Below the pieces are notes generated by a model. The model made no database searches and had not been told where the DNA came from. It saw only the letters and a program-made list of their open reading frames with translations. A program made the translations under genes and the position numbers. 30,166 nt of DNA from Diplocarpon mali (taxonomy: Eukaryota > Ascomycota > Leotiomycetes > Helotiales > Drepanopezizaceae), in NCBI GenBank assembly GCA_024741835.1, contig JAENRP010000445.1, positions 1 to 30,166 on the forward strand. The letters run 5' to 3'. This document shows positions 22,920 through 30,166 of the stretch, one piece after another. Numbering within the stretch: position 1 is the stretch's first letter; each line of letters opens with the position of its first letter.

Positions 22920-24042
22920 TCCTTTCCTTCTGGTCCTCTTTACTCTTCCTGTGCCCCTTCATCCCCACGAAACGTACCGGGGTGACACAAAATGCATCAT
23001 ACTGGGCATATCGTCTAGACGAATGCCAATCTCGGTCTTAATCTCGAGACTCCTCATAATCACCAAGAAGTCGAATCAAAAGCGGAAAAGAAGAATTAAC
23101 GGATAAGAGAAGCAAAACTTCTGCGTATCTTCTCCTCTTCGGTATCTTAGCATCGTCGCTCAATTTTCACAGTCCTTTTATCTCATATTTTCACCATCAG
23201 ATGAGCCTTTGACCGCTTTCCACCAGCATGTTTCAATATCTCAATCTCCCGCGGTTACATTGAGTTATAACTGCTCAAAATGAACTCTAACCTCGAGGGG
23301 GGGATGGTCCCAGATTGCTGAGTTTCAGTAGATAGGAATTGGTAATTGGGCGTTAATACCACGAAAAAAACAAAAAAAGGGTAGCGAGCACAGAGATTAT
23401 CCATTAGTACGTATCGAAACACCGAAAAGTTCGTTGCCATAGCTCTTGCACTTATAGAAAATCCAAACAAGTTCCTCCAGCTCCCAACCTTGGTAACTTG
23501 ACGTGAGCGGTAAAGATACATTACAGAGAAGTGACTGAATCCAAATGACTGAATTGAGGCTTGTATGAAACCTCGAACTGATTGGAATCCTGAACTTCAA
23601 GTTTCGACGCTACTTTGTCCAGGTACAAGTGCGCTATATAAAACTTACCAGTATCGTGTCCTTACATACACATGTCGGGAATCGGTTATCGTTTACGAAA
23701 TCGGACGTTCAAAGTGTGATAAGTATGAAGTGGGAAAACTTAATCGAATGATTCAGTCAGGACTGGTAATAGTTATCACTGGTCTTGGATATAAAAGCAA
23801 TCGGGGACCGGTTATGAAGTCACTGCAGCTGTGCAACTGATCTGAGTTCTCTGGACTGGAGACCGGCTGTCTTGGTCTTTGATGCATGTCAGTCGATGCT
23901 CAATGCAAGATGAAATTTAGTAAAATCCTCTATCATCAGACTACACCAAGTAACGCATATCCGGCTACTGGAACTACTCTTTAGGCACGGAAAAAAGTCT
24001 CGATGGACAGAGGATAATATTTTTATTCCCAGATGGGCCCCT
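22920..24042. other. Convergent intergenic region between the SNF2 gene and ESF1
   Basis: 1.1 kb separating two gene 3' ends. It should hold both polyadenylation regions. One 91-codon frame (23565-23840, plus) starts at a real ATG but resembles no family. No repeats or RNA genes were recognised. Confidence 0.55.
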
Positions 24043-26103
24043 CTACTTCTTCACTTTTTTACTTATCTTCTCCACCAGGCCACTCAACTCACTCTTCTCG
24101 TCGCCCTTACTCTTCTTTACTTTCTTGACCTCTTTGACCCCATCCCCATCTTCCTCCCCTCGATTCCGCTTCCTCCGTCCCTCCTCCAATAACTTCTTCA
24201 TGCCTTCCGTCGCCACGAACTTCGGATTCGTCGGATCAATAGCAAACTCATGGCTCTCGAACAACTTCCCGAACCGCCGATCTTCAACATCCATTTCGAA
24301 GCCCTCCTGTAAACCACCTCTCTTACTCTCTCCATCTTTCTTTCCTTTCCCTTTCTTCCGCTTCTTCTTCTCTGCGCGAGCAATTTCATTAATATCGAAA
24401 TGCTCCAGCTGGGCAGTAGGATTTTCAGATGTGTCTTCCGCCAACAACAGCTCAAGGCCAGCACGTTCCGACTCCATGGCAGCGGCTGCCGCAGCTTTTG
24501 CTTCGCGTTTTTGCAGCCGCTCTTCCTTCTTGACACCCTTCTTCGCTTTATCTTTCGCCCCCTCTTCCGTGGCGAAGAACGGGTCATCGAAGCCCAGGTC
24601 TTCTGCGGCCTCTGCGATGTCGTCAGCAGGTACGTCTGGATCCCTACCCTCGCGCTTGGCTTTCGATTTTTCTTTGCGCCGGGCTTTGCGCTCTTTCTCC
24701 TTGCGCTTGTAGCGCTCGGCGGTGGTTTCTTCGATGGGTGGTTCGTTCTCAAAGACACCTGTAGAGGACTTGGAGGAGAGACCCGCCGTGAAAGTTACTT
24801 CCATGTCGCCGACTGGCGCTTTGCTTTGCGTAGATGTGGAGACAGTTGGTTCGGAGGAGAGGCCGAGAGCAGCGCGCAATTTCTGACGGGCGAGTTCTTT
24901 CTTTGACAGTTGAGAGCCATCGGCTTCGGGGGCTTGTTCCTCGGAATCCTCGGAATCGCTGCCTAGGTATGCGCGCAGATCATTGTCGAGGTGATCTTTC
25001 CTGCTCCCGCTGAAGGCTTGAGAGATGGCTTCCTTGCGCGATGCTTCCTCAGGATTGGCATCCCATGTAAGCTTGGACTTGGAGTGTTGCAGAGCATCGG
25101 TCACAAATTCGATGGGCTTATAGCCAGCTAGGACCCTCTCGCATTCGTCTCTTGGCCTGTCATCAAACTCAGTGCCGTCAGGAATGAAGCGCAGGTCGAA
25201 GATATTGGCTGAGGAGAGGTACTCGGAACCGTCTGTATTCTCGTAAATTTTTTGCGCAGTTTCGTTGTCCGAGCAGATGACGACTGCGTAGTAGTATCGG
25301 AGACGCTCGAGTTGGTATTGACGTAGAGCTGCACTGTCGAATTCCTTGCCGTCGTCGCCTTTCAGCAAGTCTTTCCTTATCTTTTCTTCTTCTTCCTCGC
25401 TATCTTCGAAATCTTCCTCTGGTATTTCTTCCTCTACCTTGTTGGCAAATACCTCCTTCGGCGGACCTTCCAATTCTTCGCGCTCCATCCGCTCCTTGCC
25501 AAATTCACTAGGATATATTGAGATCTTCAGAATTTTCCCCCCAGGTGGAACAAAACTCGAGAACACAGCCATCAAGTCTACAGACCTGATATTATCCCAG
25601 TCCATATTCACGACCGCGATCCTCGACGAGACCTCCCCCATTTCAACTGCCGCAGATTCAGCCTGCATATTGGGAAACTCCTCCTCTAAGATGTTCACTC
25701 CTCCCTCATCCTCATCCTCCTCATCTTCATCTTCGGAAGAAGAAAAGCCGCCTCCTCTCGCAGGATCATAATCTGCCGCTCGCTTCAACTCTTCTTCCAC
25801 AACCTCATCATCCTCAACTTCGACCTCCAAATCAGCTTCCTCCTCCTCCTCTTCGTCTGGCAAATATAGCCTCTCTAAAGCTTTCCTCTTCCCGCTAGTG
25901 CTCAGCTTGCGTCCATATCTATCGACAGTCGCTGAATTGGAGAAATCGTCATCCTTCAGCATGCGCGAGAAGCGCTTGTCGATTTTCGTACGCGTGTGTT
26001 TTTTCGAGGGAAGCCGGAATCGAGGATCAGTGGAGAAATTCAAGAAGCGCGCATCGCTGATTTCGGATCCGTCTGCGCCTTTGGGCGCTTTCTGTTTCGG
26101 CAT
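24043..26103 (-). CDS. ESF1: Pre-rRNA-processing protein Esf1
   Basis: A nucleolar factor of the small-subunit processome needed for 18S rRNA maturation. The single-exon frame encodes 686 residues from ATG at 26103-26101 (CACAATG context). The open frame extends 11 codons further upstream without an ATG, so this ATG is the start (MPKQKAPKG). The N-terminal DPRFRLP motif with the basic TKIDKRFSRML segment (about 20-50) is typical. It is followed by acidic runs (about 84-145), a central RRM-like region starting near SRIAVVNMDWDNIRSVDL, and Lys/Glu-rich coiled-coil-like sequence. The C-terminal NUC153 motif is DRRFGKLFESHEFAIDPTNP (about residues 600-620), followed by GMKKLLEEGRRKR and a lysine-rich nuclear-signal-like tail. 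Length is close to yeast Esf1 (about 630). Long frames on the opposite strand are shadows of its acidic and basic codons. Confidence 0.95.
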   Translation of the reverse strand: MPKQKAPKGADGSEISDARFLNFSTDPRFRLPSKKHTRTKIDKRFSRMLKDDDFSNSATVDRYGRKLSTSGKRKALERLYLPDEEEEEEADLEVEVEDDEVVEEELKRAADYDPARGGGFSSSEDEDEEDEDEGGVNILEEEFPNMQAESAAVEMGEVSSRIAVVNMDWDNIRSVDLMAVFSSFVPPGGKILKISIYPSEFGKERMEREELEGPPKEVFANKVEEEIPEEDFEDSEEEEEKIRKDLLKGDDGKEFDSAALRQYQLERLRYYYAVVICSDNETAQKIYENTDGSEYLSSANIFDLRFIPDGTEFDDRPRDECERVLAGYKPIEFVTDALQHSKSKLTWDANPEEASRKEAISQAFSGSRKDHLDNDLRAYLGSDSEDSEEQAPEADGSQLSKKELARQKLRAALGLSSEPTVSTSTQSKAPVGDMEVTFTAGLSSKSSTGVFENEPPIEETTAERYKRKEKERKARRKEKSKAKREGRDPDVPADDIAEAAEDLGFDDPFFATEEGAKDKAKKGVKKEERLQKREAKAAAAAAMESERAGLELLLAEDTSENPTAQLEHFDINEIARAEKKKRKKGKGKKDGESKRGGLQEGFEMDVEDRRFGKLFESHEFAIDPTNPKFVATEGMKKLLEEGRRKRNRGEEDGDGVKEVKKVKKSKGDEKSELSGLVEKISKKVKK

Positions 26104-26273
26104 TGTGGTGCGTGAAATTCGGATTGGAATTTGCAAATCGGAAGTCGTAGTTTTTTTTGGAGGTACATCTTTTCTGCCGGATGGGCGGTGAGTAGCCTGT
26201 ATATCGCTTATTTCTCCCCGCCCCCTTATGTTTTGGAGTAGGCTAGCTGATGTTTACTTTATTTTTTTCTTCT

Positions 26274-26640
26274 CTTTTTTTCCTTTTAATTTGTTATATC
26301 AGCTCTCAACTATATAGTGTAAGCAAGAAACGCTATAGTTGTATTTATTTAATAGGAGAAACTAGCTTCAAACTCGTTATATCTTAATTATTTAACCTAT
26401 TACACCTATGTTTCTTGATTCCTTAGATAAGAGTCTAACCTATGCCTGAGTTGATAGTTGTTCCCTTAAAGTCTTAGGCGAGTGTGTCTTTAAAAGGTAC
26501 ATTGATAAATGGAGTCGCCCAAGGTTCTCTATTCTAAGATAAGCCTAATACGCTATTAGCGGCTATTTATTTAATTATATTAAGCGTCTTATTAATTAGC
26601 AGCAGCTTTCCATTACAACCTTTCTTATCGACTTTATACG
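26274..26640. repeat. Long inverted repeat, left arm
   Basis: Reverse-complements the right arm at about 27190-27553 over roughly 360 bases with many substitutions and small gaps. Clear anchor: 26417-26459 against 27364-27406 (sharing GGCATAGGTTA and ACTCTTATC). Outer anchor: TTTTTTTCC near 26275-26283 against GGAAAAAAA at 27545-27553. Inner anchor: ATTTAATTATATTAAGCG near 26569-26586 against its partner near 27233-27250. Confidence 0.75.
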
Positions 26641-27127
26641 AAATTTTGAAAATACTCCCTTTTCATTTTCTTTCTCCTCTTCTTCCTTATTTACTACAAC
26701 TTGCCTTCTTTCCTTTTATATCCTTCATTAAGCCTTTCTTCTAGGTATAGGTATATATTTAAATAATCCTAGAGTATGCAAGTAGAGGTCGAAGTTAAAG
26801 GATGTTTATAAAAGAGGTAGTATAATAGAGAGAAATCTTTACTATTCCAATGTTTCCAAAAGTTCTAGCTTTAATCAACTTAGGGTTTAAGTACTTTATA
26901 ATCAAAATGACTAGTAACAACAAGTCCAGGTCATATGGTAGTCACGGCACCTCGCGTTCTAATTATTCGGGGCTCGACCATTATAGTATCGGAACAGTAA
27001 GAGATAATAGGAACCTAGTGCAGTAAGAATTAGGGATGGCTAAATAGGACTTGGCAACTTATGAGGTAATTCTATAGGGCTAAGGCCGTTGGCACAAGAG
27101 ATCTGATATAGGGCCAGATCTGTCGTT

Positions 27128-27149
27128 TATATATATATATATATATATC
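27128..27149. repeat. (TA)n microsatellite
   Basis: An uninterrupted TA dinucleotide run inside the spacer of the long inverted repeat. Confidence 0.9.
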
Positions 27150-27189
27150 TTACTCTATTTCATAATGAAATATTGATATCAGTACTGCA

Positions 27190-27553
27190 CCTAGAAAAAG
27201 GTTATAATTAAAAGTCGCCGCCTTTTAGTAAAACGCTTGATATAATTAAATGCTAAATAGCCACTATTAGTATAAAGGATCTAACTTGAAATAGAGGACT
27301 TGGAGTAATCCTACTTATTAAAGTACTTTTTAACGATGTACTCTCCGAAGATTTAAAAGAAATGACTATTAACTAAGGCATAGGTTAAACTCTTATCCAA
27401 GGAATTGGGAATCATAAGTATACTAAACGAAATGATAAAGATATAGGGAGTTTTTATATTAGTGTCTACTTAAATATAAAAATGCAATACTATAGCATCT
27501 TCCGCTTATATTCCATAGTTGAAAACTAATAAGTCATATTGAAAGGAAAAAAA
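27190..27553. repeat. Long inverted repeat, right arm
   Basis: The partner of 26274-26640. Paired positions sum to about 53,823 through most of the arm and drift by a few bases at the ends, as expected for one collinear inverted copy with small indels. Confidence 0.75.
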
Positions 27554-27859
27554 TACAGAGCTCAAGACAAATATATTAAGGCAATGAAAACAAGACTTCG
27601 CGTAACGTCTCCAGCACGGCCTTAGCATATTGAACCCATCATTTGGGCTCTCTCGGCTTGACTATGATCATGTATAGAACAGTGTCCAAATCACGACTAA
27701 TTAAGACAAGGAATCAGCATAACATCAAAGCGACTTGTGATTGAATAGTAAGAGATGTTTCGCAATCTCTATTCTATTTTCGATCACTAGTAAATGGTCT
27801 CTCACAAGCAGCCTATCATTCACAGTTTATGGTGATTGCGGCATTTTGGTTTTCGCATG

Positions 27860-27865
27860 CCCCGC
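27860..27865 (-). promoter_or_regulatory. Candidate CreA site (CCCCGC)
   Basis: On the minus strand it reads GCGGGG, matching the SYGGRG consensus of the carbon catabolite repressor CreA. It lies about 150 bases before the thiolase ATG. Repression of beta-oxidation genes by glucose is known in fungi; a single short match is weak evidence. Confidence 0.35.
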
Positions 27866-27869
27866 CTAT

Positions 27870-27874
27870 CCAAT
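27870..27874 (+). promoter_or_regulatory. CCAAT box
   Basis: CCAAT about 140 bases upstream of the thiolase start, a usual distance for the fungal CCAAT-binding (HAP-like) complex. A short motif, suggestive only. Confidence 0.35.
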
Positions 27875-27896
27875 CCGGCTAGCCAAACACGTTTTA

Positions 27897-27902
27897 CCTC
27901 GG
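27897..27902 (+). promoter_or_regulatory. Candidate FarA/FarB fatty-acid response element (CCTCGG)
   Basis: CCTCGG is the six-base core bound by the FarA/FarB regulators that induce beta-oxidation and peroxisomal genes in Aspergillus. Here it lies 111 bases before the ATG of a peroxisomal thiolase gene, a fitting context. A 6-mer occurs by chance about every 2 kb counting both strands, and another copy is seen near 12947. Confidence 0.5.
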
Positions 27903-28012
27903 CTCCCCTTGACATCCATGAGCTACGCTCGCCCTGACAAGCTGGCAACTCGACAACATCTCCCTCCCAACTTGCGCCAATATCCCTCTCCATAGGCAAA
28001 CAAAAACACACA

Positions 28013-29590
28013 ATGGCAGGTGAAAGACTCAGCTCCATTCTCAAGCACTTGACACCCAGCTCGTCAGGCTTGTCCTCTATGTAAGCATTTCAATCCTTGA
28101 TCGTCTGCATTCACATGCTAACCCTGCCAGCACCTCCAAGAACGGCGACGATGTAGTCATTACCCTCGCGCTCCGAACACCTCTCACGAAGGCCTTCAAG
28201 GGAGGCTTCAGAGACTCGGGGCTCGACTACCTCGTTTACGCCCTCTTGAAACAGGTCATAGCGAAGTCGAGAATCGATCCGCAACTTGTGGAGGATATCT
28301 GCTGCGGCAATGTACGTCTCTCGTCTGCCATGGACCCGTATCCATGTGAAGATTGCCTCTTCACCTGGAAATACTTTTACAAGCCCATATACTTCTGCTA
28401 ACATGATACGCACACAGGTCTCCGATGGCAATGCAGCTTACAAAGTTCGCGCTGCTGCCCTTGCAGCCGGCTTCCCCAACACTACCGCCGCATCAACGGT
28501 CAACCGCTTCTGCTCCTCCGGCTTGAAAGCCACCCAGGACATTGCTAACCAGATCGCTGCTGGCAGCATCGATATTGGTGTCGCCATGGGCGCGGAAATG
28601 ATGTCTGTCGGCGGCGACCGCCTCGAGAAGCCCTTCCACCCCGAAGTCGCGGCCAACCAGGAAGCAGCAGATTGCATGCTGCCCATGGGCCATACGTCCG
28701 AGATTGTCGGCAAAGACTTCGATATATCCCGCGAGGCGCAGGACAGATACGCGGCCGAGAGCTACCAGCGAGCCGAGGCAGCGCAGAGGGCGGGTTGGTT
28801 TGAGGATGAGATTGTGCCGATTGTCGCCGAAGTCAAGGACCCGAAGACGGGCGAGACCAAGAAGGTTACCTTGACCAAAGATGAGGGTCCAAGATGGGGG
28901 ACCACATTCGAGGGACTGAGCAAGATTCGTCCTGCATTTCCAGAATTCGGGGACCGGTCTACAGGTGGCAATTCTTCGCAGGTCACTGATGGAGGTTTGT
29001 ACCTCCTGACAGTAATAGATAACACTTTACTGAATTTCGACAGCCGCCGCTCTCCTCTTAATGAAACGCTCTCGCGCCATCGAACTTAACCAGCCCATCC
29101 TTGCTAAATTTGTCGGCGCTACCGTCGCTGGACTGGCACCCCGCATCATGGGAATCGGTCAGTACTCTAAATCCATTCTCAATCACCCCCTGCAGCGTCT
29201 TGTCTTATTTTAATTTCAGTTTCTCTTGAACTTGGAAAAGAAAAAGACAAAAGAGAAAGCTAATATTACCCCACAGGCCCCTCCGTCGCGATTCCCAAGC
29301 TCCTAACCAAGTACAATCTGCATATGTCTGACATAGATATCGTCGAGCTGAATGAAGCCTTTGCCTCAATGGCCGTATACTGCAAAGATACCCTCGCCAT
29401 TCCCCACGAGAAAATGAATGTCCGCGGTGGAGCTATTGCGCTGGGTCATCCGCTGGGCGCGACGGGTGCGAGGCAGATTGTCACCGGACTGAGCGAAGCG
29501 CGGCGACAGAAGAAGAAGATCTTGTTGACGAGTATGTGTATTGGGACCGGGCAGGGGATGGCTGGGCTGTTTGTTAATGAGCAGGTGTAG
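28013..29590 (+). CDS. POT1: Peroxisomal 3-ketoacyl-CoA thiolase
   Basis: Cleaves 3-ketoacyl-CoA with CoA to acetyl-CoA and a shortened acyl-CoA, the last step of peroxisomal beta-oxidation. Exons: 28013-28080, 28131-28311, 28418-28994, 29044-29157 and 29277-29590; introns of 50, 106, 49 and 119 bp with GT..AG ends and CTAAC/CTGAA/CTAAT branch sites. The spliced product is 417 residues, the usual size. Residues 5-13 (RLSSILKHL) match the PTS2 peroxisomal signal, R-L-x5-H-L. Catalytic residues are all present: nucleophile Cys115 in NRFCSSG, His371 in GGAIALGHPLGATGARQ, Cys401 in CIGTGQGMAG, plus NEAFA. Splicing restores the family sequences GNVSDGNAAY, QVTDGAAALLLMKRSRA and GIGPSVAIPK. A 28,286-29,089 reading frame is only exon 3 with intron read-through. 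Upstream CCTCGG and CreA-like sites suggest induction by fatty acids and repression by glucose. Confidence 0.95.
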
Positions 29591-30166
29591 CTCTGATGTG
29601 CGTATGTAGGGCGTAGGCTACGAAAATGGATTCTCTCTGCCAAGTATTTCACTGATCTCGACCACGCGTGGGCACTTGCTCTAGCATGACGAGACTTGAT
29701 GCCAGGCCCTCCTATCCCTGCCTTTCACCGTCAGCCTGCGTCTCCAACAGAACCTCCAGCCCTCTCATCTACCCCCGCAGTCTCCTCTCTCTCTCTCGCA
29801 GGCGGCACTTCACCACGACTATGGAAACCACAAAAGAGAGGCGTGATGGATAGCAAGCGTCTAAGCCGAGGGCCACCTCTCCAGGCCAGCGCTATTCTCG
29901 CCCGCAAGCTTCAGTTCTAGAGCCCGCCGACGCCAAAGAGCCCACGAAGGCCACCAAGACCGATGCAGAGCCGAGCAGACTACGCCGATAGAATGAATAC
30001 CATTGCATGATAGGAAGCACCGACAAGAGACCTGACGCGGAGGAGATAGGGTCCGAGCCGAGCTGGCTGTTTGTCGAGGCGTGTGTGGGGTCCTGGGAGG
30101 CTGGGCCTTGTGTTTTGCTCTGGGTGTGGGTGTGAGGTGAGGAGGGAAGAGGAGGGGAGGGATGAG
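29591..30166. other. Downstream region, no supported gene
   Basis: Probably the 3' untranslated region and terminator of the thiolase, then GC-richer DNA. Proline/serine-rich frames at 29668-29920 have no recognised domain. The last 35 bases are a purine-rich G/A tract, which on the minus strand is CT-rich like a fungal leader or promoter. A minus-strand gene could therefore be nearby but is not visible here. Confidence 0.45.

Larger units (their letters stand above)
26274..27553. mobile_element. Probable old foldback/long-TIR element (non-coding)
   Basis: Two arms of about 360 bp in opposite orientation around a spacer of about 550 bp, 1.28 kb in all, between ESF1 and the thiolase gene. No transposase frame is present in the spacer. 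The arms are diverged (roughly 70% by eye, unmeasured) and AT-rich, so the insertion is old. I could not identify a target duplication. Alternatives are two independent insertions of one repeat family in opposite orientation, or a tail-to-tail duplication. Confidence 0.5.

Noticed and set aside
22717..23106. 129-codon frame overlapping the end of the SNF2 gene
   Set aside because: A shifted frame; the frame kept for the SNF2 protein is acidic/polar like the tail of such proteins and ends in a stop at 22919.
23565..23840. 91-codon plus-strand frame between convergent genes
   Set aside because: Has an ATG but no recognised family and lies in the expected 3' regions of both neighbours.
24125..24712. 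Long plus-strand frames opposite ESF1 (also 25346-25771)
   Set aside because: Shadows of Lys/Glu/Asp/Ser-rich codons of ESF1; Ser/Phe-rich with no domain.
29668..29920. Pro/Ser-rich overlapping frames after the thiolase
   Set aside because: Two overlapping frames of similar length, no domain, no clear splice structure.
1..30166. CRISPR arrays, tRNA or rRNA genes, biosynthetic gene cluster
   Set aside because: No spaced direct repeats, no tRNA-like T-loop/anticodon arrangement that folds, and no PKS, NRPS, terpene or similar core enzyme was seen. The four clear genes are functionally unrelated.

Overview
The window looks like nuclear DNA of a filamentous ascomycete (Pezizomycotina). Genes carry short introns (about 48-153 bp) with GT..AG ends and CTRAY-like branch sites. 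A retrotransposon bears the CpA-to-TpA signature of repeat-induced point mutation (RIP). The readable genes encode typical fungal products: a secreted M28 aminopeptidase, a SNF2-RING ATPase, the ribosome-biogenesis factor Esf1 and a peroxisomal thiolase. Species cannot be told from the sequence.

Layout. 1-262 is an (AT/AC)n microsatellite. 263-7238 is gene-poor: it holds a decayed NLR-like gene with C-terminal TPR-type sequence (minus strand, about 1060-2469), a 10-bp-period minisatellite (about 4029-4177) and one weak small secreted-protein candidate (6663-6929, minus). 7244-12332 is a complete but dead Ty1/copia LTR retrotransposon in minus orientation, with 172-bp LTRs and a 5-bp target duplication (ACCAC). 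From about 12.8 kb onward gene-bearing DNA resumes: aminopeptidase (13061-14375, plus, 3 exons); a 3-kb gap; SNF2-RING ATPase (17447-22919, plus, 9 or 10 exons); ESF1 (24043-26103, minus, intronless, convergent with the SNF2 gene); a diverged long inverted repeat (about 26274-27553); and a peroxisomal 3-ketoacyl-CoA thiolase (28013-29590, plus, 5 exons) with candidate FarA/FarB, CCAAT and CreA sites upstream. 29591-30166 has no gene I can support.

The four good genes do not form a pathway or cluster; they are an ordinary mix of secreted protein turnover, chromatin/SUMO-linked ATPase activity, 18S rRNA processing and fatty-acid beta-oxidation. I found no convincing undescribed multi-gene system. 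The most interesting material is the structure of the dead retroelement and its insertion site, the long inverted repeat, the decayed NLR-like gene, and details of the SNF2-RING and thiolase genes. Exon boundaries were read by hand from splice motifs and frame continuity, and family calls rest on recognised motifs, not on a database search.
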